Source of the DNA: Cellulosilyticum ruminicola JCM 14822
GTDB taxonomy: Bacteria > Bacillota > Clostridia > Lachnospirales > Cellulosilyticaceae
Reading direction: 5' to 3'
NCBI RefSeq assembly: GCF_001311925.1
Contig: NZ_BBCG01000027.1
Coordinates: 1 to 45,781, forward strand
Length of the DNA stretch: 45,781 bases
A program made the translations under genes and the position numbers. Numbering within the stretch: position 1 is the stretch's first letter; each line of letters opens with the position of its first letter. Under the pieces are notes generated by a model. It made no database searches, had not been told where the DNA came from, and worked only from the letters and a program-made list of their open reading frames with translations. Of this stretch, positions 15,457 through 23,297 are shown in pieces.

Positions 15457-16823
15457 TTAAGCTTTTGAAAATACTTTTCTTCGTATAACAAAATAAGTAA
15501 TTAATATGATTGCCCCTGTTACACCCCATGAAATTGGATAAACATTAAGCAATGTTTCAAAACTTGTATAAACCTTACACACTGTATAAATCCATACAAG
15601 CCTTAATACACATGTTCCAAATATAGTAATAAGGGCTGGTGTCATAGAATATCCTATTCCTCTAAGGGCACCTCCTCCTATTTCATAAGTTGGAATTAAA
15701 ATATATAAAGCCATAATATGTATCATACGTATAGCTGCATACTCCACAACCTTTGGCTGCGAAGTAAATAAGCTGATAAAGAAATATCTTCCTAATATAA
15801 AGCACCAACTCACACATAAAATAATTACCATACATGTTGGTAAAGCCATACGAAATACCTTTTTACATCTTTCATATTGCCCTGCACCATAATTTTGACT
15901 TGTAAAAGTTACTGTAGCTTGTCCAAAGGCAGATACAATAAAGTATAAGACAAATTCATAGTTCAAAACAACTGCTGATCCTGCCACTGCATCTGATCCA
16001 TAGCCATTTAAAGCAGTTTGAATAAATATATTAGCTATAGAAAATACAGATGTTTGTAGTCCTGCTGGTAAACCTATTTTTAATATTTGCTTTAACTCAT
16101 GCTTATATACTTTAAGCTCATTTAAGCTTACCCTTATACTACTTTTTTCATGCATTAAAAAATAAAATACTAAACTTGAACTAATAACATTAGATATTAC
16201 AGTAGCAATAGCTACACCGGCTACTCCCATATGAAATACAATAACTAAAAACATATTCAATCCAGCATTCACTATACCTGCTACCATTAAACAATAAAAG
16301 GCCTTTTAGTATCTCCAATACTTCTCAGGATTGCTGCACCAAAGTTATAAAGTAATATAAATGGCATTCCTAAAAAATAAATACGTAAATAAAGAGTTGC
16401 GTCTTCCATAACATCTGAAGGTGTCTGCATCCATATCAAAACAGGTCTTGCAATAAATTGCCCAAATCCCAATAGAAACACACCACTTATTAGTGCCACA
16501 ATAATAGCTGTATGTACTGTCTTTTTAATCTCAGTCTTTATGTTTTGTCCAATATACTTAGCAATAACTACATTTGCTCCCACTGAAATACCTATAAAAA
16601 TATTTAGTAATAAATTAATAACGGGCACGTCACACCCTATTGCTGCCTGAGCCTTACTACTTGCAAATCTTCCTACTACTGCTATATCTACTGCATTAAA
16701 TAGTTGTTGCAAAATACTACTTGCCGCTAGTGGCAAGGCAAATAATAAGAGCTTATCAAATATGCTGCCATTTAGCATATCTATAGCTTTACTTTGCTGT
16801 TTTTTCGCCATCTCATTTTCCAT
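15457..16823 (-). pseudogene. MATE-family multidrug efflux transporter, frameshifted
   Basis: Two abutting frames make one MATE antiporter of about 455 residues (normal length, 12 helices). The N-half (16823-16287) has the start helix LLLFALPLAASSILQQLFNA and AVVGRFASSKAQAAIG; the C-half (to 15457) has MVAGIVNAGLNMFLVIVF and GYGSDAVAGSAVVLNYE. They part at an AAAA run (16296-16299): one more base gives DTKRPFYCLMVAGIVN, as in intact homologues. The pump would export cationic drugs using Na+ or H+. Either a recent inactivation or an assembly indel. It has its own terminator. Confidence 0.88.
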
Positions 16824-16906
16824 CTTTCATCCATCTCCATCTAAATTTTGTCTCAAATATATTATATCTTTTTAAACCACTATTTTAAATTAATTATAGT
16901 CAACAA

Positions 16907-16943
16907 AAAACTGTAAGTCTTATAAACTAAGACTTACAGTTTT
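16907..16943 (-). terminator. Terminator of the GNAT gene
   Basis: A perfect 16-base stem AAAACTGTAAGTCTTA / TAAGACTTACAGTTTT with a five-base loop and flanking A/T runs, directly after the GNAT stop (16946). Confidence 0.92.
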
Positions 16944-16945
16944 CA

Positions 16946-17446
16946 CTACATATACTTTTCCATTAAATAAAAAAGTCCTTTTCGCCACTTAACTTCTCCT
17001 ACTTTTGTATAACCACAACTTGTATATAATTTAAGTGCATAAGGATTTAAAGAATATATATCTAATCTAATAGCTTGTACTCCCTCTGCGCTTATACTTT
17101 CTTCTATGTGTGTCATAGTCCTTTTCGCCACTTTCTGATTTTGAAATTTAGGATTTACACATAATCTATGGATAACGTTATAACTCTTTTGTGGCTCTTG
17201 CCACTTTCCATCTTCATAAGCTGCATCTGCTTCATTATTTAAAGTATAAATAACAGATATTTTTCCTTCTATTAATCCTACAAATAGCTGTCCTTTTTTA
17301 ATATCATCCTCAAATTCTTCACGTATGGGATATAAGTCATCCCATTGATTGATGCCGTGTTTCTTCATTTCTTCAATTGCATCATCAACTAATAATTCTA
17401 TTTCATCTAAGTCACTTAAACATCCTACCCTATATATTAAGTCCAT
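16946..17446 (-). CDS. GNAT-family N-acetyltransferase
   Basis: A 166-residue GCN5-related acyltransferase using acetyl-CoA. The core is visible: an acidic N-terminal strand-helix (YRVGCLSDLDEIELLVDDAI), VIHRLCVNPKFQNQKVAKRT (beta4 followed by the pyrophosphate-binding loop, with Q-N-Q-K-V-A in place of the textbook Q-x-x-G-x-G/A), and IRLDIYSLNPYALKLYTSCG with the common N-x-x-A-x-x-L-Y-x-x-x-G-(Y/F) helix. The substrate cannot be told. GGAGA lies a few bases before the ATG. Monocistronic by its terminator. Confidence 0.9.
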   Translation of the reverse strand: MDLIYRVGCLSDLDEIELLVDDAIEEMKKHGINQWDDLYPIREEFEDDIKKGQLFVGLIEGKISVIYTLNNEADAAYEDGKWQEPQKSYNVIHRLCVNPKFQNQKVAKRTMTHIEESISAEGVQAIRLDIYSLNPYALKLYTSCGYTKVGEVKWRKGLFYLMEKYM

Positions 17447-17502
17447 TTTTTGTCTCCTATCCTTTGATTTTAGCCACCAAACTGATCCAAACTGATCCTA
17501 TC

Positions 17503-18624
17503 CTAGTTGGCAAAGATTCTAACTTTAGGGCCACAAGGTGAATGCTCTAATACTGCTGTAAAGTCTGTGTCATTCATCCATTTAAGCGCATAACTATTCG
17601 TATGCAATATTGGTTTCCATTCATCTCCTACTCTTTTATTAATAATATGGATATAGCTCTTTTTATTTTCACTATCTAAACCAACTAATGTATATTCAGC
17701 ATTCATACTAATTAACTGATCATCTTGATATTCTTGTGTATCACAACCGCCTTGAACAACTGTCCCTTTAAATAAGTCGTTGTTACAATAACCTGTAAAA
17801 TAAACTTTATTAATGAATTTTTCTTCTACATTTTCTCCTTCACAATCTGTAACGAAGATATTGATTGTAAGGATTTCTTTTTTCTCTTCTAAAAATGCCT
17901 TAATGGATTCACATACACTTTTTCTTTCCTCTTTATTAAATCCATGTCCTGCATTTTCAATAACCTGTAAATGGCATTGACCTTCTTCATACATCTTTTG
18001 TGCATGAATAGAATAGGTATATTCCACTATATTGTCTGCTGTACCATGTAAGATTAATACAGGTCCTTTATATGCTGTTATTTCTAAATAAACATCTCTA
18101 TTCACTACATCTTCATGAAATCCTCTGCCAACTACTGTTTTGCCACAATCAATGACTTCTGGCACATCATTCACATCATATTTTCCGCCACCTAACTTGC
18201 CTCTTCTTGCATGATCTGGAATACATAAAGCTGGATATACCATAATCAGCTTTGCAATCTCATCTTTACACTTAGCCGCTGTTAAACCTGCAACCAATCC
18301 ACCTTGACTAAATCCCATTAATGCAATATTTTTTACATCCACATATACTAATGATTGTATATACGATTTAACAGCCATTAATTCATTGATTTCTGAAGTA
18401 ATGTTCATCTTAACACCTTCATGGAAATTAAAGCAAACTGTAAGATAACCAAGCTCTGCTAAATACTCACAATAAGGTATGGCTTCTATAAAATTTGAAA
18501 CAAAACCATGACTTACAATGACTACACCATATTTTTTGCCTTCATCAAATTCCTCTGGAAAACATAATACACCTTCAATTGTCTTATCTTCTTGCATACA
18601 AGTAAACTTTTCTACCCCTACCAT
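17503..18624 (-). CDS. Alpha/beta-hydrolase esterase fused to a DUF3237-like domain
   Basis: A 373-residue two-domain protein. Residues 1-250 are an alpha/beta hydrolase of the cinnamoyl/feruloyl esterase type (Est1E-like of rumen Butyrivibrio): oxyanion segment VIVSHGFVSNF, nucleophile S106 in LMGFSQGG, D197 in LHGTADNIVEY, H227 in ENAGHGF. Residues about 255-373 resemble DUF3237: FKGTVVQGGCDTQ, ISMNAEYTLVGLDSE, LHTNSYALKWMNDTDF. With no signal peptide, it would release hydroxycinnamates from short feruloylated oligosaccharides inside the cell; this fits the GH31/GH3 genes around it but is inferred. A strong GGGGGG ribosome site precedes the ATG. Confidence 0.85.
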   Translation of the reverse strand: MVGVEKFTCMQEDKTIEGVLCFPEEFDEGKKYGVVIVSHGFVSNFIEAIPYCEYLAELGYLTVCFNFHEGVKMNITSEINELMAVKSYIQSLVYVDVKNIALMGFSQGGLVAGLTAAKCKDEIAKLIMVYPALCIPDHARRGKLGGGKYDVNDVPEVIDCGKTVVGRGFHEDVVNRDVYLEITAYKGPVLILHGTADNIVEYTYSIHAQKMYEEGQCHLQVIENAGHGFNKEERKSVCESIKAFLEEKKEILTINIFVTDCEGENVEEKFINKVYFTGYCNNDLFKGTVVQGGCDTQEYQDDQLISMNAEYTLVGLDSENKKSYIHIINKRVGDEWKPILHTNSYALKWMNDTDFTAVLEHSPCGPKVRIFAN

Positions 18625-18749
18625 AGTATCCCCCCTATTTATTCTACAATTTATTTTAATATTTTAAATTTTATCATTCAACTATATTTTATACCATCTT
18701 TATAAGAAATCCTCAAATTATATCTCCCATCTTCATTGATCCCTACTTA

Positions 18750-18997
18750 CTATTTTTCTAACTCTCGAATATCTTTATTTGTTATAGTAAGTGCGGAAAT
18801 AATAACTAAACATATCCCTGAAACACCTATAACCCAAGCTGCTCCCCTACCAACGCCTGCAGCAGTCCTTTTGCCAATAAAATCAGCTAATACACCAGAA
18901 ACACTATAAGCTATGACATACCCCATCTGTGATAAAAAGCTAATAAACCCCCAATAAACCCCAAAATAGTTAACAACTTCATCTTTTTAATATCCAT
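18750..18997 (-). pseudogene. MFS transporter remnant, ends joined
   Basis: An ATG at 18997 with AGAGGAAT upstream opens MDIKKMKLLTILGFIGGLL, like the first helix of a major-facilitator protein, but soon hits a stop. A shifted frame over the same bases continues FISFLSQMGYVIAYSVSGVL, ADFIGKRTAAGVGRGAAWVI and LTITNKDIRELEK to a stop, the last two helices and cytoplasmic tail of an efflux-type MFS. More than 300 central residues are missing. This is the only coding trace in 18625-19114. Confidence 0.6.
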
Positions 18998-19075
18998 TTT
19001 ATTCCTCTTATAAAATCTTTTTATTATTTTCAAATATTATAACAATTACATCTCTATTTGTCATTGAATATATTA

Positions 19076-19109
19076 AAGGAGCATAAACCTATCTAGATTT
19101 ATACTCCTT
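19076..19109 (-). terminator. Hairpin terminator after the DUF5131 relic
   Basis: A stem AAGGAGCATAAA / TTTATACTCCTT around a ten-base loop, just beyond the stop at 19115. Confidence 0.75.
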
Positions 19110-19114
19110 ACTAT

Positions 19115-19720
19115 TTAACATGCTATTCTATTAGCTACATGTCTTCCTTGTTTTACTTTTTCATATAACATGGCCCCTAAAATAGATGCTATAACAATTG
19201 CTATACTTGTACTCCAAAAAACTATCGAAGTGCATTTGGTAATGTTTCGATTTCTTCTCGTATATAAACTTCTAATATTAGCACGTCTTGCCTGACTACA
19301 TAAATCTTTTACCTTTAGTTCATAGTTTTTTCCATCTTTAATAAAATTTTCATCTGACTCCTCACCTACAACTACAAATTCCATGCCTTTTAAATACTGC
19401 TTAATATCAATTTTCTCAATTAAAGGCTGCGCGGTAATCCCTTTATGCTTAATAGGTAAATCTTTAAAAATGCCTAGCTTATAGTCTAAATTTTTTTATT
19501 TTCTATAGTACAACTTACAACTACATTCTCATAGCCATCTCCCAATCTTCAGGGATACACTGCATAAAACGATCAATGCGTTTCGTTAGAAATAAAAAGG
19601 TACATTCACTACGCTGCTTAATCATCTGCCTGCCTTCCTTCCGCCACTCATCTGCTTCTTCTATGAGAAAATCAGATTGAAAACATAGAAAATGAAATCC
19701 TGACTTCATCTTATAATTTC
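19115..19720 (-). pseudogene. DUF5131 (phage Gp37/Gp68-like) gene, truncated and internally deleted
   Basis: Three frame segments join into one protein: CFQSDFLIEEADEWRKEGRQ ... TFLFLTKRIDRF ... PEDW, then GDGYENVVVSCTIENKK, then LDYKLGIFKDLPIKHKG ... EKIDIKQYL ... MEFVVVGEESDE. The order FLFLTKR, V-S-x-T-I-E-N and VVVGxESD is that of DUF5131 proteins (radical-SAM-like relatives found on phages and chromosomes). The N-terminal Cys cluster (N-P-x-x-G-C-x-x-x-x-x-G-C-x-x-C) is absent, as is the stretch between G-E-S and the tail NFIKDGKNYELKVKDLCSQA. After RRAN the frame runs into an unrelated single membrane helix (STSIAIVIASILGAMLY). Two one-base shifts, one at an A-run, break the reading frame. 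Confidence 0.7.
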
Positions 19721-19810
19721 CATTTTTTAATTTAAGAATAGTTATATCTTTATTTCAATTTTATTAGTATTTATCAGCTTAACCCTTACATCAAAAACCT
19801 ATACAGTATC

Positions 19811-20184
19811 TTATTTATTTTCACCTAGTATAAATTTTATAAGTGCTTCTTCATTGTCAAAATCATCATAATCACCGGTTATACCTTCTCTATGATATAC
19901 AACGCCCTTCTTCTCATTTTCTTCAAGACAAGCAAGTAATTTTTCTACCCCATACTTTTTAATAAAAGCTGAAAATGTATGAGGCTTAATCTTCCCAAGA
20001 AGCCCTTTTTCACATACTTCATCACACTCATAACAGCCCTTAATACCTTTCTCCATAGAACAACGTCTATTTTCACACCAACTGCTTCCAGAGTAGCTTC
20101 CTGAATCACACCCTGTGCAATTTACATTTTGACCACATAAAGCACAGGCAAGTCCACATCTTCCAAATCCTAATTCTTTTTCAT
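19811..20184 (-). pseudogene. DUF3795 cysteine-rich protein with a frameshift at codon 3
   Basis: From an ATG at 20184, preceded by GAGAGGGG, the reading MKK meets a stop at once. With one more A in the five-A run it becomes MKKELGFGRCGLACALC and stays open to 19811 (about 123 residues). The Cys pairs CGLACALCGQNVNCTGCDS and later CYECDEVCEKG are the putative metal-binding signature of DUF3795, a family of unknown function; the C-terminus FSAFIKKYGVEKLLACLEEN is also typical. An internal ATG at 20056 would skip the Cys cluster and is unlikely to be the true start. Confidence 0.75.
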
Positions 20185-20287
20185 AAATAATCCCCTCTCA
20201 ACAATTTTCTTTATATTCAACTAATTATAACAACTTTTATATGCTACGTCATTTGTAAATCCACTTCTCTATAAATATTTTCATAAA

Positions 20288-20323
20288 AAAGAACTGGTCA
20301 TCTCTTTTGTATACCAGTTCCTT
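20288..20323 (-). terminator. Terminator of the TetR operon
   Basis: A stem AAGAACTGGT / ACCAGTTCCTT-like with a loop of about 12 bases, just past the TetR stop at 20352. Confidence 0.8.
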
Positions 20324-20351
20324 ATAATTTACTTATTTTCATATATTGTTA

Positions 20352-20933
20352 CTACTCCAAATAACATGCCTCTGTTATCACATTTTTTCTAAAGTTTGTC
20401 ACATGTTCTTCTAAATGCTTTAATGTCTCCTCGTTAATATCATTTGTCATATGATACATAAAAAATGGCCCATATAATTCTATAGCATAAACCTCTGGAT
20501 TTCCTGCTTTCATATATCCCATTTGAATTAATGCTTCAAACATTTTTGACATACTTTGTACTGGGGAGTCAATGAATAACTCTTTATACAAATCTGCAAT
20601 CTTAGAATTTTTATATTGTTCCACAATAAGTAATTTACGAAATAGTGTAATCCACTTATCTGTTGTTTGAAAGCGGAACATATCCATACAAATGGCCTCA
20701 ACGTCTTTCCAACATAAACTTTCCAGTTTGATACTATTACGCTTTTCTAAATAGCGACTGCTACATTCTTCAATAATTTGATCAAGTATTTCCTGCTTAC
20801 TTTTAAAATGTTTATAAATTACAGAATCCGAACAATTAATAGCTCTAGCTATAGTCCTGGTTGATACTGCATCAAAGCCATTCTCAGAAAATAACTTTAA
20901 TGACTCATAAATAATCATTTCTTTAGTTGTCAT
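20352..20933 (-). CDS. TetR-family repressor
   Basis: A 193-residue TetR/AcrR-type regulator. The DNA-binding domain (1-50) shows LKLFSENGFDAVSTRTIARA and CSDSVIYKHFKSKQEILDQI. The C-terminal ligand-binding domain (KWITLFRKLLIVEQYKN...) is diverse, so the inducer is unknown. It is the last gene of a three-gene minus-strand operon, six bases after the membrane-protein gene. Two palindromes (22652-22667, 22677-22694) with GTAAGC/GCTTAC half-sites lie in the operon promoter and are its likely operators, making the operon autoregulated. Confidence 0.92.
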   Translation of the reverse strand: MTTKEMIIYESLKLFSENGFDAVSTRTIARAINCSDSVIYKHFKSKQEILDQIIEECSSRYLEKRNSIKLESLCWKDVEAICMDMFRFQTTDKWITLFRKLLIVEQYKNSKIADLYKELFIDSPVQSMSKMFEALIQMGYMKAGNPEVYAIELYGPFFMYHMTNDINEETLKHLEEHVTNFRKNVITEACYLE

Positions 20934-20939
20934 GTATCT

Positions 20940-21476
20940 TTAATCCTCTTTTACTTTTCGTTTTTTTATTATTATACAAAGGACTATACTAATAATCAAT
21001 TCAACCAGCCACAGCTTAACCAGCCAAAGTTTTGCATAGGTACATCTCATTGAAATTCTTATAACCGTATCATTAACCTTCGGAAATGTAAATAAGGTAT
21101 TTAGTAATATAATATTCTCTATCATATCAAAAAGCCCACGTAATACAGGGATACTGCACACCATTATTTTACCTCTGGTAGAATTCCACCACGAAAATAA
21201 TCCCATGAAGCACATACACTGAATGGCTAGTAAACATCCAATAAAAATAAAATCAAACACATAATACCATCTGTAAGTCATAATACCTTTAGGACTCATT
21301 TCAGATAATACACAAGCTACCTTTGATGGATCATAATGTTTCATATCAAAGGTTCCATAACCATGATTATAACCAGCTACAATATTACTTCCTGCAACGC
21401 CATACTCTACAAAATAAAATGACAACAAAAATAATATAATAATCATCACATTTAAATATTTTCGCCTTTTGCCCAT
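20940..21476 (-). CDS. Four-helix membrane protein of unknown function
   Basis: A 178-residue protein with about four hydrophobic segments: VMIIILFLLSFYFVEYGV near the N-terminus, YVFDFIFIGCLLAIQCMCFM and VCSIPVLRGLFDMIENIILL in the middle, and WLVELIISIVLCIIIKK at the end. A conserved-looking extracytoplasmic stretch (GYGTFDMKHYDPSKV) follows the first helix. I do not recognise a named family. The start at 21476 is chosen because AGGGGG lies just upstream; an ATG farther upstream would give a Trp/Cys-rich extension lying within the preceding gene. It overlaps the RnfC-like gene by 25 bases and precedes TetR by six bases, suggesting translational coupling and a shared function. Confidence 0.75.
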   Translation of the reverse strand: MGKRRKYLNVMIIILFLLSFYFVEYGVAGSNIVAGYNHGYGTFDMKHYDPSKVACVLSEMSPKGIMTYRWYYVFDFIFIGCLLAIQCMCFMGLFSWWNSTRGKIMVCSIPVLRGLFDMIENIILLNTLFTFPKVNDTVIRISMRCTYAKLWLVKLWLVELIISIVLCIIIKKRKVKED

Positions 21477-22604
21477 CCAACAATCCCCCTTACATCTTTT
21501 CCTGCCCCACAGCCATAAGTACATGCACCACAACCAATGCATTTTTCAGGATGATATGATTGACAGGCCTGCCTATTTACTTTGCCATATTTTTGAACGT
21601 GCTGAATAATGTTTAATACTTCTACCCCAGCAGAACATTTTCTAGAACACTTCCCACATTTTACACATTTTTTAGCTTTTGAATAATTTGGCATACTACC
21701 TATGGCCACAAAGGAAGTGGTGTCTGTAATCACTTCATCTTTTTCCAGTTCATGACAGTTTAATGCCCCTTCCCCAGCAAAAACTTCCCCTTTACTAAAA
21801 ACCTGAGTCCTAAATACTTGCTTTATGATTTCCATAATATCTTTTCCAAGTTCAACCTTGACTGCATAGGCCTTTGCACTTCTCATATCTGCTATAGTAA
21901 TCCATTTTGTATAAGCACTAGCCCTATTATTTACTGCTTCAACTATAGCTAATACCGTTTGAAGATTCATGACCAAAATCCCCATATCAGTAGCCCTTTT
22001 GCCTTGTGGCACTTTCCTTCCAAGCACAGTTTTAATCAAGTAATTTTCATAACCCATAGGGAATTGGTCTCTGATTTTTATCTGACTATATTTAAATTTC
22101 CCTTCTCTTATGGGCTCCTTAGTGGCTAATATCACTTTTTCAAACCCTAATGCCTTTTGAAGGATATCTGCCCCTTGTTGCACCTTAGCTAACTGATTTC
22201 TATAAAGCCATGCATCATGAATAAGCCCAGGATCACATTCTACCCCATTAATTAATAAAATCCCTTTTTGACTTTTATAAGCTTTTAGTTTATCAGCTAC
22301 TAAAAAGCCATTACCACTTCTTCCTGTAAGTCTAAGTGACTCACATAATTCAATTAACTTTTCCCTTGTAAGACTTTGATTTATTTCTTCATTGGATAAA
22401 TTACTATAGGTTGTTAAATCTTTTGAGTTTATTAAATGAATATCTATAGCTTTTCTAATGACTGCTTTTGTTTCATGATTCTTTTTAGCAATATTTTCTT
22501 TAGAAAAATATTTTATCCTTATAATACTTCCTGGCTGCTTTTTGAGCACTTCTCATATTTTTATTTGCTTTCACACTGCCTTTGGTAATTATACTTTGTT
22601 CCAT
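21452..22604 (-). pseudogene. RnfC-like NADH/4Fe-4S electron-transfer protein, frameshift near the N-terminus
   Basis: A soluble oxidoreductase subunit of the RnfC/PrdC type. The nucleotide-binding core has LRLTGRSGNGFLVADKL and LLINGVECDPGLIHDAWLYR (the G-V-E-C-D/E-P motif of RnfC and Nqo1). The C-terminal ferredoxin part has CVKCGKCSRKC and CIGCGACTYGC, two C-x2-C-x2-C-x3-C clusters, both lacking the usual Pro after the last Cys. A GTG at 22549 opens the long frame, but an ATG at 22604 with AAAAGGG nine bases upstream starts MEQSIITKGSVKANKNMRSA, which joins the long frame (KIFSKENIAKK) if one base is removed from the A-run at 22504-22508. If the indel is an error, the gene is intact at about 383 residues. 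It heads the TetR operon. Confidence 0.75.
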
Positions 22605-22651
22605 CTTACTCATCCCTTTTCAATAAACTTCAATTTTTATCCTAAACAAAA

Positions 22652-22700
22652 GTGAGCAATTGCTTACCTATAGTTTAGTAAGCGACCGCTTACTTGTCAA
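22652..22700 (-). promoter_or_regulatory. TetR-controlled promoter with two palindromic operators
   Basis: On the minus strand TTGACA (22695-22700) and TAAACT (22672-22677) are spaced 17 bases, a good sigma-A promoter. The perfect-centred palindrome AGTAAGCGACCGCTTACT (22677-22694) fills exactly that spacer, and a second, GTGAGCAATTGCTTAC (22652-22667), lies downstream of the -10, 26 bases centre to centre. GTAAGC/GCTTAC half-sites are typical of TetR/QacR-type repressors. Binding would block RNA polymerase. The regulator is presumably the TetR gene at the operon's end. Confidence 0.8.
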
Positions 22701-22717
22701 GAGTTCTCAGAATATAA

Positions 22718-22749
22718 AAAAGTCAATCCATAGATTTGGATTGCCTTTT
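22718..22749 (-). terminator. Hairpin terminator upstream of the TetR-operon promoter
   Basis: A 13-base stem AAAAGTCAATCCA / TGGATTGCCTTTT with a six-base loop. It insulates the promoter from minus-strand transcription of the remnant at 22762. Confidence 0.85.
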
Positions 22750-22761
22750 AAACTTATTGAA

Positions 22762-22866
22762 CTATTTTCCCGTTATAATTTCACAACTTTCTTGCAATAC
22801 CTCTTTAGCTTCTGGGATTGGTAACAAATAATAGACATGATTCACTATTAAAGACAAGTCTTCTCA
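22762..22866 (-). pseudogene. Unidentified C-terminal gene fragment
   Basis: About 34 codons read REDLSLIVNHVYYLLPIPEA and KEVLQESCEIITGK to a TAG at 22762-22764, followed by a terminator. It has the look of a real protein end (a proline turn, then an amphipathic helix), but I cannot name the family. No start or upstream part is present; the frame is lost near the next gene's terminator. Confidence 0.35.
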
Positions 22867-22891
22867 TAAAAGTTTTAAGCTCCAAAATAAA

Positions 22892-22922
22892 AGAAGCTAT
22901 CCTACAGGTTAGGACAGCTTCT
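22892..22922 (-). terminator. Terminator of the DUF1292 gene
   Basis: A stem AGAAGCTATCCT / AGGACAGCTTCT with a seven-base loop, just after the stop at 22927. Confidence 0.88.
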
Positions 22923-22926
22923 CTCA

Positions 22927-23175
22927 TTATTTCTTTTCATATGCTTTTACAGCTTTATCATATTCTTCTGGGTCATCAATTTCTTCTATGATTACATCAC
23001 CATCTTCAGCATTAAAGTAACGGTAGATATATACACCGTCTTTAATTTCATCATCTTCAACTAAAGATACAGCCATATATGTTTTACGTCTTACTTCAAA
23101 AGTATCAACGATAGCAAATTCTCTTTCTGTACCATCTGATACTGGAATCATAATTACATCATATTCTTCGTTCAT
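22927..23175 (-). CDS. DUF1292 family protein
   Basis: An 82-residue acidic protein of the DUF1292 (YrzB-like) family, common in Firmicutes and of unknown function. Family features are the N-terminal strand IMIPVSDGTEREFAIVDTFE, the central KTYMAVSLVEDDE (Y-x-x-L type) and the acidic end IEEIDDPEEYDKAVKAYEK. Elsewhere the gene often sits near alaS, ruvX and fur-like genes; that context is absent here. GGAGA precedes the ATG, and a terminator follows, so it is monocistronic. Confidence 0.9.
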   Translation of the reverse strand: MNEEYDVIMIPVSDGTEREFAIVDTFEVRRKTYMAVSLVEDDEIKDGVYIYRYFNAEDGDVIIEEIDDPEEYDKAVKAYEKK

Positions 23176-23263
23176 TATCTCTTCTCCTATTGTGGTTTAA
23201 TCTTTAAATAATATTATATTGTAGGGCTAATATTATTGCAATTATACATATCAAAGCATAAAA

Positions 23264-23297
23264 ATAGCACCCACCAAATTTTATTAGTGTGTGCTAT
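23264..23297 (-). terminator. Terminator overlapping the end of the LacI gene
   Basis: A stem ATAGCACCCACCA / TAGTGTGTGCTAT with a short A/T loop. It overlaps the last codons of the LacI gene. Confidence 0.75.

Noticed and set aside
22652-22700. The palindromes as a CRISPR repeat or terminator
   Set aside because: Only two copies, different centres, no spacers, and they coincide with promoter boxes.
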